Positions 15,796 to 24,048 of a stretch of DNA of 64,000 nt are shown here, piece by piece. The translations under genes were made by a program, and so were the position numbers. Position 1 is the first letter of the stretch. Every line of letters begins with the position of its first letter. The notes beneath the pieces were generated by a model. It was not told where the DNA came from and made no database searches. It saw only the letters and a list, made by a program, of their open reading frames with translations. Source of the DNA: Paenibacillus tyrphae (GTDB taxonomy: Bacteria > Bacillota > Bacilli > Paenibacillales > NBRC-103111); the NCBI RefSeq assembly GCF_000722545.1, contig NZ_JNVM01000003.1:62001-126000 (forward strand), written 5' to 3'.

Positions 15796-17121
15796 CTAGC
15801 GAATCACGGAATAGATGAACCAGCCCAATACCCATAGGACAAGCAGGATTTTTATAAATAAAGACCGGAACTTTGCCCCTCTGCGCTGTTCCGAGAGGCG
15901 TGAAGCGGCACGCTCCGTATCTTGAGCCGGCAAATGATCGACTGATGCCGCCGGAGACGCTGGCGGGCTCGTCGTTCCGGTCTCCGGATGGCTGCCTTCG
16001 GCGAGACATACAAGCGCTTCAATATCGTTAGGCTGCTGCTCCAGCAGACGAAGGTACATGTCGCGTGCGGATGCCGGATCTCCCAGCTTTGTATAGCATT
16101 TTGCCGCAAGAGACAACGCGCCGAGATGACCCGGATTGTGCGAAAGAAAGTATGTCACATCATGAATCGCCTCGGTCAGCCGGTTGCTTTTAACATAAAT
16201 TCGGGTACGATACCAATACAGCTCCGGATCGTCGGGAGTCAATGCGATACAACGGTCGATGGCAGTCACCGCACGACTCAAGCTGCCAAGCCGGAGAAAA
16301 TATTCTGCTTGCAGCCGCAGTAGGTCCGGATCGTCGGGAAACAGCTCATATGCCCGGGTTAGCATCTCTTCCGCTCGCTCCATGTGATGATGTTTCAAGG
16401 CCAGCAGCGCACCTAGCCGATACGCCAAAAAAGCCTCGCAATCGATGTCACCCGCCTTGGTAAGGAAAGAAAAGCGCAAGCTCGTGGCGTAATAAGGTTC
16501 GGCAAACACGTGAAGAAACACGTTGGGAAACTGCCGGGAAAACGATTCGCGATCATCCTGCGCCCTTTCCTTCCAGCAGAAGCTGCTTTCGAGCAATTGC
16601 CAGACGTCCCTCGGCAAATAGGGGTGCCGATCCAAAAACACGGTCATTCGTTTGTAGACCTCTCGTTGAAGCTTGACATCCCACATCATATCGTCATTGA
16701 GCAGCTTCAGCCACGAGTCGATGACGATCCTTTGCGCGATGTCGCGATATACGACGGTTACTTTTTCCATGAACTCGCTTATCCGCTGTTCGGCGGTGCG
16801 TATCATAGGAGCCGGATCCGCGAACAGCTTTCGGGAAGGGACGACAACCGGATTGTCATCCCCCTCTTGTTCATCTTGCCCGGTATCGCTCTGCCCGCTC
16901 TCTATTCTCTCGACGGTGTCCTCCTCCGTCAAATCATGACTTGAATCGAGCTTAAGATTTCGTTTTGCCGCGCGAACCGCTTGATCGTAGGCTTCCCGGA
17001 GCCGCTGGTAACCTTCCGGATCGTCTTCGGGATGATGCTGCTTTAATTTCCTTGCATAAGCCTTTTTGATGATGGATAAATCATTCGTCAGTTTAATATC
17101 CAATATTTCCCACATTCGCAT
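15796..17121 (-). CDS. J-like TPR protein with a C-terminal membrane anchor
   Basis: A 441-residue protein in four parts: a short J-like domain (residues 1-52), an acidic linker (about 60-92), a conserved helical block (WLKLLNDDMMWDVKL to LLESSFCWKE, 137-185), TPR-like repeats (about 235-375), and a single membrane helix at the very end (FIKILLVLWVLGWFIYSVI). The J-like domain has the usual helix II/III layout, but the HPD loop reads HPE (30-32), so its ability to stimulate an Hsp70 ATPase is open. The architecture recalls E. coli DjlB/DjlC. It shares its first 50 residues almost exactly with the product of 17808-19763. The gene lies 25 bp after one DUF1266-like gene and 12 bp before the next. 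Confidence 0.85.
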   Translation of the reverse strand: MRMWEILDIKLTNDLSIIKKAYARKLKQHHPEDDPEGYQRLREAYDQAVRAAKRNLKLDSSHDLTEEDTVERIESGQSDTGQDEQEGDDNPVVVPSRKLFADPAPMIRTAEQRISEFMEKVTVVYRDIAQRIVIDSWLKLLNDDMMWDVKLQREVYKRMTVFLDRHPYLPRDVWQLLESSFCWKERAQDDRESFSRQFPNVFLHVFAEPYYATSLRFSFLTKAGDIDCEAFLAYRLGALLALKHHHMERAEEMLTRAYELFPDDPDLLRLQAEYFLRLGSLSRAVTAIDRCIALTPDDPELYWYRTRIYVKSNRLTEAIHDVTYFLSHNPGHLGALSLAAKCYTKLGDPASARDMYLRLLEQQPNDIEALVCLAEGSHPETGTTSPPASPAASVDHLPAQDTERAASRLSEQRRGAKFRSLFIKILLVLWVLGWFIYSVIR

Positions 17122-17146
17122 AGGATAGCACGCTCCCTTGAAGGCA

Positions 17147-17791
17147 CTAGCTCAAGCTGGCCCTCCGAAAGGAATCGTTTCGCGAGAATAACAGCTTTGT
17201 CAGCAATACGCTGTTTTCGTTGATATAATCCGCATTCAAAAGATGTGATGTAAAGACGGCGCCCACGTGAAAGCTATATAGGTAGTCCTTCCAACTGGAA
17301 AAATCCTTCTTGACCATCGGGATAACCTCTTCGATATACGCCCACTTCTCCTGTTCCGTTAAATAACCCAACTTCCGTCCGGCACAGGCTCTGTATACCG
17401 CCATGGAATAATCGTGCGCCGCTATGCCGACGGTTGGCATACGCCACAAATATTGCCTGACAACGGACAGCCTATGTTTGTGTGTAGGATCGTCGGTATT
17501 GTGTCCGATCGAAGCTCGTTCGGCCTCCGAAACGGATGTTAGCCTACTGTACAGCTCCGCAAATTCCTTTCTGGCTCCTTCCGCTATCGTCCACTCCAGA
17601 TTTTGTTTAAGCCCCTGCGTATCCGTGATGCTCCAAAAATTGAACAGACCGCGTATAACGCTTCGCCGCTCGAAGATCATCTCGGGATTGTGCAAAAAAT
17701 AGTCACCGAATTTCCCGACGATACATAACGAAGTCATCGCCTCAACATAATCATTCAAGGCCTTCTGCGCCGCCGTGTCGGTCATAGGCAT
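17147..17791 (-). CDS. DUF1266-like protein, first copy
   Basis: A 214-residue soluble protein without signal peptide or membrane segment. It has the block GIAAHDYSMAVYRACAGRK (about 122-140), GYLTEQEKW (142-150) and FSSWKDY (164-170), the same three motifs in the same order as its paralogue at 15103-15783; overall identity is low outside them. I assign it to the DUF1266 family from memory of these motifs. The genes for this family and for J-like TPR proteins alternate here, which suggests that each DUF1266-like protein works with its own J-like partner. It starts 16 bp after the stop of the larger J-like gene. Confidence 0.8.
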   Translation of the reverse strand: MPMTDTAAQKALNDYVEAMTSLCIVGKFGDYFLHNPEMIFERRSVIRGLFNFWSITDTQGLKQNLEWTIAEGARKEFAELYSRLTSVSEAERASIGHNTDDPTHKHRLSVVRQYLWRMPTVGIAAHDYSMAVYRACAGRKLGYLTEQEKWAYIEEVIPMVKKDFSSWKDYLYSFHVGAVFTSHLLNADYINENSVLLTKLLFSRNDSFRRASLS

Positions 17792-17807
17792 GTTCTCTCC
17801 CCGCTTA

Positions 17808-19763
17808 TCAGTTATAGCCGAAGAACCTGCTAACTCTCCGCAGCTCCCGCAGCACCGAAATATAAAACAACCCTAAGATGAACAAATAAAAATAACTCCG
17901 CAATGGCAGGCTTGGTAGAGCCTTCTTGCTCGGCTTCGTTACAGCATAAATATATTTGTCGGACATGGGAAGCGGCTTCGAAATCCCGCTCTTCGAGCTT
18001 CGGTTTTTCCAATTTTCAATTTCCGTCTTAAGCTCGTCAGGCATGGGGCGAACGGTACCTTCGAGTTCTATCCTTCGAGAATCGTATATTTCTTTGGCCT
18101 GCTTGTAATTGCCGACTACAAGGATCACTTTTCCATCGAGATAGCCCATACAAATATGACCTGTAATGTTCGATTGGAGCCCCTGCTTCTTGGCCTCGTC
18201 CAAGGAAAGGTACTTCGTCGTTTCCTGACCGCTGTCGTCTTTAGCCTTTACTTCTTGAATAGCCATATAAGACGCATCGGCAAGCTTGACCCGCACTGCG
18301 GTCGCTTCCGGAGGAAGAAGCTCCCATTCGGACGCGGAAGATACGTTCATGATCTTCAACGGCCTCACGAGTTCGCTCCAATAGGCCGATGGCGTTTCCC
18401 CCGTATGCTTCACAAACGAACTCGATATCCAAAAATGCAGCGCCACAATGCAAATCAAGCTGAACCATTTATAGGAAACCAAAAAATAAGCCGCTTTCTT
18501 CAATTGCCCAAGAAAAGGTGTTTTTCCTAATTCCCGGTTAAGCTGCCTGATGGCCCTTCCACTGCCTTTTACACGCCGTGCTCTCAAGTCTTTTATGGTC
18601 AGCGCATTGATTTCCGCCAAGGCCAAAACCGCTTCGATATCGTTCGCATCCAAAGCAAGGATTCGTTGAAACATCTCTGTGGCCTTTTCCAGGTCATCCA
18701 GTCTTTTATAACAGGTCCCGGCCAGCGATAGCGCGAGCATGTGATCCGGAAATTGTGCAAGGATGCGCTGCAGGTCTTGAACCGCCTCAGGCAGCTTTCC
18801 GTACTGCATCATTATGCGCGAACGGTATAAATAGCCGTCTACCTGGTCGGGACACAACTGAATCAGACGATTGCTCATGGCAAGCGTCCTCTCCGACTCT
18901 CCACTGCGCCAGCCGTATTCCGCCTCCAAACGGATCACGTCCGGATCTGCATCGAAAAGCTCACCCGCTTTCTGCAGCCAATAATTTGCGGCCGGCATGT
19001 CGTTATTCATCACAGCCAACCAGGCATCCTCGCGATAATGAAGATAGGCTTCATGGTCGATCTCCCCCGCACCCAGCAGAAGGGAATACCCCATGTTTGC
19101 CGCTTCGTACGACTCCGCAAAAGCGTAACGATGTACTTTCGGGTATTGTTCCAAGAAGCTTTCCTTGTCTTCCGCAACCAGCCCATTCCAATGAAACGCG
19201 CTGTCCAGAAGCTTCCAAACCTCTTTAGGCAAAAAATAATGTTCTTCCAAAAAATCAAGCAGCCTGCTGGAAATGCCGCTTTGCAGGTTGATGTTCCATA
19301 CGACGTCGGAATTCAACAGCTCGGCCCATTGGTTCGGATCGATTCGCGACGGAAATTTGCCGTAAAGATCCTCTACCCTCTCCATAAAATGCTCCGCTCG
19401 GCTTTCGGGGTCGTCTCTTTCCTTGTCCTGTTCCTGCCAAACGACCATACGGGGAATGCGCAGCGGCCCGTCGTCTTCATCATACAACTCGTCTTCCTCA
19501 TGCTCTGCGATGTCTTCCGCTTCGCTCCCGTCTTCCTGCCTAACGTCTAATGTCTCGAATACTTCCGGCTCTTCATTCGATCGACTCGTCTGTTTCTGCT
19601 GCCGCTTCGCCAGCTTGATCGCCTGATCATACGCTTCCCTTAACTGCTGATAACCGGCCGGATCGTCCTCAGGATGATGGATTTTCAGCTTAGCGGCATA
19701 AGCTTTCTTAATCGCCGATACCTCATGCGTCGGGTCGATCCCCAGTATTTCCCACATCCGCAT
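17808..19763 (-). CDS. Large J-like TPR protein with two membrane helices
   Basis: A 651-residue protein. Residues 1-52 form a J-like domain with HPE (30-32) in place of HPD. A very acidic linker (about 64-98) follows, then a conserved helical block (WAELLNSDVVWNINL to LDSAFHWN, 146-193), TPR-like repeats (about 235-385), one membrane helix (432-450), a domain of about 170 residues between the helices, and a second membrane helix (622-638) with a short basic tail. The inter-helix domain would lie on the opposite side of the membrane from the J-like part and is absent from the smaller paralogue. Its ATG shares one base with the stop codon of the Hsp70 gene (TAATG), so the two are translationally coupled. 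Confidence 0.87.
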   Translation of the reverse strand: MRMWEILGIDPTHEVSAIKKAYAAKLKIHHPEDDPAGYQQLREAYDQAIKLAKRQQKQTSRSNEEPEVFETLDVRQEDGSEAEDIAEHEEDELYDEDDGPLRIPRMVVWQEQDKERDDPESRAEHFMERVEDLYGKFPSRIDPNQWAELLNSDVVWNINLQSGISSRLLDFLEEHYFLPKEVWKLLDSAFHWNGLVAEDKESFLEQYPKVHRYAFAESYEAANMGYSLLLGAGEIDHEAYLHYREDAWLAVMNNDMPAANYWLQKAGELFDADPDVIRLEAEYGWRSGESERTLAMSNRLIQLCPDQVDGYLYRSRIMMQYGKLPEAVQDLQRILAQFPDHMLALSLAGTCYKRLDDLEKATEMFQRILALDANDIEAVLALAEINALTIKDLRARRVKGSGRAIRQLNRELGKTPFLGQLKKAAYFLVSYKWFSLICIVALHFWISSSFVKHTGETPSAYWSELVRPLKIMNVSSASEWELLPPEATAVRVKLADASYMAIQEVKAKDDSGQETTKYLSLDEAKKQGLQSNITGHICMGYLDGKVILVVGNYKQAKEIYDSRRIELEGTVRPMPDELKTEIENWKNRSSKSGISKPLPMSDKYIYAVTKPSKKALPSLPLRSYFYLFILGLFYISVLRELRRVSRFFGYN

Positions 19764-21463
19764 TAATAGTCACGCCACCTCTCCAAATGCTCCAGCTGCT
19801 TCCGGAGAACCGCGGAAGCTTTTTTGATTTCGTACTCATTTTGAGAGGCGAGAACCCGTTCGAACTGCTCCAGCAAAAACGCAATCTCCGACCGCTTCTC
19901 CCCGAGCGCTTCCTCGTACAATCGTTCGCCCTTGGCAAGCAGCAGCCGGTTCTCCGTTCTTTCGCGGGGATGGATTTTGATGTCTTTCAGTTGGTTCAAT
20001 CTTTCCTCAATTTCCAGCTCCGACAGCTTGCCCGGATTTTTCTGAATAATCGTCTTCTTTTTCACGCCCGTACTGACCGTAGTGACTTCGACCTCCAGAA
20101 TGCCGTTAATATCATACGTAAACCGGACGTCGATGGATTGCTCACCGGCTTTGTCGGGAGGCACCTCGACAAGCAGCTCGCCCAGCTTCAAGTTATTTTC
20201 CACCCGCCGGCTTTCCCCTTGATAAACGATCACGCGTATGCTTGACTGATTATCGTGAAGCGTCTGAAACGACTCTACTTTACTGACAGGAATCGGGGAG
20301 TTCCGCTCGATAATCGGGCAGAAATGACCGTCGTCAAATTTATCGTTCCCCATCCGCTTCGTGGTTTCAATACCAAGCGTATAAGGACATACGTCCGTCA
20401 GAACAACCTCTTTCAACGCTTCGTTTCTTTCCTTCAAAGCAACTTGAATGGCGGCTCCCAAGGCAACGGCCTCATCGGGATTGATTTGAGTAAATGGCAG
20501 CCGGCCGAACATTTTGCTAACCACCGATTTGATGATCGGCATCCGGGTCGCCCCTCCGATCAAAATAACCGCATCCAGATCGTCCGGGGACAAGGAAGCG
20601 TCCCGCAGCGCGCGCTCGATCGGATGACGCAGCCGCAGCATAAGCTGCCCGGCGATTTTCTCAAAATCGTTGCGGTTCAAAGTCGTCTCGTACGTACGAT
20701 CTTCCAGCGTGAAGCTCATTTTCCCTTCGTTGTCCGAGCCTAAAAGCCTTTTGCATATTTCAGCCTGCTTGAACAGCGCGGAACGAGCTTTATAATCCAG
20801 CTCTTGGAAATCAATCCCATGGGTTTCGATAAAGTAAGATACAAGCAGTTGGGTAAAATCCTCTCCGCCCAAGTAATTGTCACCGGCTATCGACTGCACT
20901 TCCATCACGCTCTCGAAAAACTCCAGGATGGAAACGTCGAACGTGCCGCCGCCCAAATCGAAGACGAGAAACTTGGTATTGTCCTGCTGCTGATGAAGAC
21001 CGTAGGAGATCGCCGCGGCCGTTGGTTCGCTGATCAGCCGCTCCACCTTCAAGCCGGCGAATTCAGCCGCACGCTTCGTCGCCTTACGCTGAGTATCATT
21101 GAAATAAGCCGGAACGCTGATCACGGCCTCCGTCACAGGATGGCCGAAAAAGGCCTCCGCATCCGCCTTAAGCGATTTGATGACAAACGAAGACAGCTCT
21201 TCCGGAGAAAAAGTATAGGGTCCCAGACGATATGTCTTCTCCGTTCCCATATAGCGCTTGAAGGTAGCTGCCGTAAGATCCGGATGAGTAATTAATCGTT
21301 CTTTTGCGATTTGACCGACCAGTATCTCGCCGTTTTCGTCCACACTTACTATCGAAGGGGTCAAACGCTCCCCGAGCACATTCGGAATGATCGCAGGACC
21401 GTCTTCCGTCCAATAAGCAACCAGACTGTTCGTCGTCCCCAGATCAATGCCAATCATCGTCAT
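19763..21463 (-). CDS. hscC: HscC-like Hsp70 chaperone
   Basis: A 566-residue Hsp70. The ATPase domain has phosphate motif 1 (IDLGTTNS, 5-12), phosphate motif 2 (VFDLGGGTFDVS, 167-178) and the adenosine motif (LIGGATRMP, 301-309). The interdomain linker (VVLTD, 353-357) and the beta substrate domain (to about 480) are present, but the helical lid is short and there is no DnaK-like C-terminal tail. This is the size of HscC, not of DnaK (about 610 or more). It is first in a five-gene operon with two J-like TPR proteins and two DUF1266-like proteins, as around hscC in E. coli. AGAGGT lies eight bases before the ATG. No grpE-like gene is nearby. Confidence 0.9.
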   Translation of the reverse strand: MTMIGIDLGTTNSLVAYWTEDGPAIIPNVLGERLTPSIVSVDENGEILVGQIAKERLITHPDLTAATFKRYMGTEKTYRLGPYTFSPEELSSFVIKSLKADAEAFFGHPVTEAVISVPAYFNDTQRKATKRAAEFAGLKVERLISEPTAAAISYGLHQQQDNTKFLVFDLGGGTFDVSILEFFESVMEVQSIAGDNYLGGEDFTQLLVSYFIETHGIDFQELDYKARSALFKQAEICKRLLGSDNEGKMSFTLEDRTYETTLNRNDFEKIAGQLMLRLRHPIERALRDASLSPDDLDAVILIGGATRMPIIKSVVSKMFGRLPFTQINPDEAVALGAAIQVALKERNEALKEVVLTDVCPYTLGIETTKRMGNDKFDDGHFCPIIERNSPIPVSKVESFQTLHDNQSSIRVIVYQGESRRVENNLKLGELLVEVPPDKAGEQSIDVRFTYDINGILEVEVTTVSTGVKKKTIIQKNPGKLSELEIEERLNQLKDIKIHPRERTENRLLLAKGERLYEEALGEKRSEIAFLLEQFERVLASQNEYEIKKASAVLRKQLEHLERWRDY

Positions 21464-21593
21464 TCCCGGTTACCTCTTTTCCATGTGTTAATGGCTTAGA
21501 AAAACACCTTTCTTTTCCATACCATTAGTTTATCGGTCGCTCGTTCTCTTTTTTTAAATCGATATTGAAGATTTTCAAACGAAGTCGCGCCAA

Positions 21594-21636
21594 TAAAAAC
21601 GGCGGCCACTTCTTTGCGAACAAAGATAGGCCACCG
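21594..21636 (-). terminator. Intrinsic terminator of nikR
   Basis: CGGTGGCC and an inner CTTTG-TTCG-CAAAG pair with CAAAG and GGCCGCCG to give a long stem, followed on the minus strand by TTTTTATT. Confidence 0.8.
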
Positions 21637-21647
21637 CTTGAAAATGG

Positions 21648-22112
21648 CTAATTATGATGATGCTCCGCGGCATCGGCGTGATCCTGTCCGGCCCCCTGCT
21701 CGTCCAAATACGTGACGGAAAGCTCGGCGTAAAGCACGCCCTTCTGTACCTGAATCTTGTGCTGCAGCTCCCGAAGCCTGGACAGCAAGCCGCGAACGAC
21801 AATGATTTCGAGACATTGATCATGATTCAGATGCACATGCATCGTCGAAATAATGTCGTGATGGTAATGATGCTGCAGCTCGATAAGCTGCAGAGGAAGA
21901 TCGGCCGCATGGTGATCGTACACCATGACGATCGTCCCCGCTACGAGCTGATCGGCCTTCAAGCCGCCCGGCTCCAATAGCACTTTACGTACAAGATCCC
22001 GGATCGCTTCCGAGCGGTTCGTGTAGCCCTGCTCCGCAATATATTGATCAAACTGCTTGACCAGTTCCTCCGGCATGGACACGCCAAACCGGGTCAATAC
22101 GTCTTTCTCCAA
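21648..22112 (-). CDS. nikR: Nickel-responsive regulator NikR
   Basis: A 154-residue ribbon-helix-helix repressor with a C-terminal ACT-like nickel-binding domain. The DNA-binding part (LTRFGVSMPEELVKQFDQYI, NRSEAIRDLVRK) occupies residues 6-43. The four nickel ligands of the E. coli protein (His76, His87, His89, Cys95) have exact counterparts shifted by five: His81, His92, His94 and Cys100 in HHYHHDIISTMHVHLNHDQC. The His-rich tail (DHADAAEHHHN) could hold additional metal. NikR normally represses nickel uptake genes when nickel is abundant, but no nickel transporter, urease or hydrogenase is encoded in this window, so its targets lie elsewhere. The gene has its own terminator. Confidence 0.93.
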   Translation of the reverse strand: MEKDVLTRFGVSMPEELVKQFDQYIAEQGYTNRSEAIRDLVRKVLLEPGGLKADQLVAGTIVMVYDHHAADLPLQLIELQHHYHHDIISTMHVHLNHDQCLEIIVVRGLLSRLRELQHKIQVQKGVLYAELSVTYLDEQGAGQDHADAAEHHHN

Positions 22113-22194
22113 CTATGGTTCACCTCAATCCGCACACTCTTCCGATTATTGTAGCATACCCGCCGCCCAAACTGAATTCAGCCGCAAATGAAAT

Positions 22195-22226
22195 AGCCCC
22201 TCCACCGGCAATCGGCGAAAGAGGCT
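22195..22226 (-). terminator. Probable terminator of the small acidic protein gene
   Basis: AGCCTC and GGGGCT form a 6-bp stem with one G-T pair around a structured loop, followed on the minus strand by ATTTCATTT. Weak. Confidence 0.4.
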
Positions 22227-22277
22227 TCTTGGCAGTCATCGTTTGCTGTTTCGTATGCATAAGATCGTCAAATCGCC

Positions 22278-22430
22278 TCAGGGCGCAGCTTCGGGCTCCA
22301 GCTCTTTCAGTTCTTCCGTCAGTTGCTGCTTCTCCGCTTCCGACAAAGCGCCGTGTTCGTGAATCTCCTTCAATAGCGCTTCACGCTCTTCCTCATTGCA
22401 CGGATCAAAAGTAAATTTCACGATATCCAT
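22278..22430 (-). CDS. Small acidic protein of unknown function
   Basis: A 50-residue, highly charged protein (FDPCNEEEREALLKEIHEHG, then helical EKQQLTEELKELEPE). I start at the internal ATG at 22430, which has AAAGGAGG eight bases upstream; the longer frame to 22469 has no such signal. The pattern suggests one or two amphipathic helices and a single Cys. I do not recognise a family. It is a single-gene unit between nikR and the P450 gene. The strong Shine-Dalgarno is the main reason to believe it is expressed. Confidence 0.65.
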   Translation of the reverse strand: MDIVKFTFDPCNEEEREALLKEIHEHGALSEAEKQQLTEELKELEPEAAP

Positions 22431-22549
22431 ACTCCGCTCCTCCTTTTCGCCAACGTTACCGATATCCAAAAGCTTCCCCGGAACCGGCGCAGTCTATCCC
22501 GCCCCAGAGCCAATGTCGGGAGCCGACGGCTGCCGGTCATAGCCCATTT

Positions 22550-23899
22550 CTACCTTCTTGCCGTCACGACCATCTGCAAGCCGCCCTTCGGCCGCAGCGT
22601 AACGAGCGGTTCAGGCTCTACCGGAGGATGATCAGGCGTCAGCCTAAGCGTATAACGGCTACCGATTTTCGCGAGCAGCAGGGCTGCCTCCATCAGTGCG
22701 AAGTTGTTACCGATGCATACCCGCGGACCGCCGCCGAACGGGAAATAGGCAAATGCCGGAATTTTTTTGAGCAGATCGCCCGCAAAACGTTCGGGCTTGA
22801 ATCGTTCAGGCTCCTCGTAATAGTCTGGTCTGCGGTGCATGACATATTGGCTCATCATGAGCATATCTCCCGGCATGTATGTATTTCCGCCGATCTCGAC
22901 CTCCTGCTGAACCTCCCGGTTGATCGCCCATGCCGCCGGGTACAGCCGCATCGATTCCGAGACGACATGCTGCGTATAGGGAAGCTTCTCCAAGTCGCTG
23001 TAGGTCGGTCTACGGCCGTCTAAGACCCGGTCCAGCTCCTCATGAAACGCCTTCTCCGCCTCCGGGTTTTGAGACAGCAAATACCACGTCCAAGAGAGCG
23101 TGTTGGCCGTCGTTTCATGACCCGCGAGAAAAATCGTCATCACTTCATCTCGTACTTGCTGGTCGCTCATCCCCGAGCCATCTTCCTCATCCCGGGCCGC
23201 AAGAAGCATGGATAGGAGATCGCCGCGGCTCGCGTCCGGATTTTTCCGGCGTTCTTCAATAATCCCGAAGATCACCTTGTCCAGCGTCGCGGCCGACTGC
23301 TTGAATTCGAGATTGCTCTTCGTCGGAAAGCTTTCCGGAATGTCGATCATGGAAGTCGCTTTATGCGTGACGTATTTCATCCCCACGTCAATCGCATGGC
23401 TGATATCGTCCACGCCATTCGTAATGCTTGTCCCAAACATCGTATGCGTAATAATATCCAGCGTCAGCTGCATCATATCGTCCGAAATGACCCGGGCTTC
23501 TCCGGATTTCCAAGACGCCAGCATTTTTTCACCGTAATCGATCATCGCCTCGGCGTAGCTGCCGATCCTATCCTTGCGGAACGATGGCTGCATCAAGCGG
23601 CGCTGCCGCATATGCTTCTCGCCCTCGCTTGTCAGGATGCCTTCGCCTACGACCGCTTTGGCCGTCTGCAAACCTTTTGCCTTGCGGAAAGCGCTTTGCT
23701 TCGTTAGCAGCACCTCTTTAATTTGCTCCGGATCGCTGATCAAGTAGACGTGCCGGGACGGGCCGAAGCGAATATGCGCCACGTCTCCGTACTGCTGTCG
23801 CGCCTTCATGAGAAACCTTAACGGATCTTTGCGGAATGCAAGCAAGTTACCGGAAAGGGGCAGGCCTTTCGGGCCGGGAATGTGAGCTGTCGATGACAT
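22550..23899 (-). CDS. Cytochrome P450
   Basis: A 449-residue soluble P450 monooxygenase. The I-helix oxygen motif AGHETTANT, the K-helix ESMR and the heme loop FGGGPRVCIG (Cys395) are all intact. The PGPKGLPLSGN N-terminus and the overall motif spelling are closer to the fatty-acid-hydroxylase-like, eukaryote-resembling branch than to the camphor-type branch. It is not fused to a reductase, and no ferredoxin or reductase gene is adjacent, so redox partners must be supplied in trans. It is a single gene with no biosynthetic neighbours, which makes a housekeeping lipid or detoxification role more likely than a secondary-metabolite role. Substrate unknown. Confidence 0.93.
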   Translation of the reverse strand: MSSTAHIPGPKGLPLSGNLLAFRKDPLRFLMKARQQYGDVAHIRFGPSRHVYLISDPEQIKEVLLTKQSAFRKAKGLQTAKAVVGEGILTSEGEKHMRQRRLMQPSFRKDRIGSYAEAMIDYGEKMLASWKSGEARVISDDMMQLTLDIITHTMFGTSITNGVDDISHAIDVGMKYVTHKATSMIDIPESFPTKSNLEFKQSAATLDKVIFGIIEERRKNPDASRGDLLSMLLAARDEEDGSGMSDQQVRDEVMTIFLAGHETTANTLSWTWYLLSQNPEAEKAFHEELDRVLDGRRPTYSDLEKLPYTQHVVSESMRLYPAAWAINREVQQEVEIGGNTYMPGDMLMMSQYVMHRRPDYYEEPERFKPERFAGDLLKKIPAFAYFPFGGGPRVCIGNNFALMEAALLLAKIGSRYTLRLTPDHPPVEPEPLVTLRPKGGLQMVVTARR

Positions 23900-23973
23900 C
23901 GTGCTGTGCCTCCTTGGAGTTTTTCGACTTATTATCCGGTGATTCCCCCCACATTATACCAGCCGAAACCGAC

Positions 23974-24016
23974 AAAAAAACCGGCCTGCCTCCCCATCTG
24001 GGGCTGCACACCGGTC
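23974..24016 (-). terminator. Intrinsic terminator of miaB-ricA
   Basis: ACCGG/CCGGT outer pairs and GCAGCCCC/GGGGAGGC inner pairs form a long hairpin, followed on the minus strand by seven T residues. Confidence 0.9.
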
Positions 24017-24048
24017 TTCAAGCTAACTCCATATCTGTATAATGTTGC

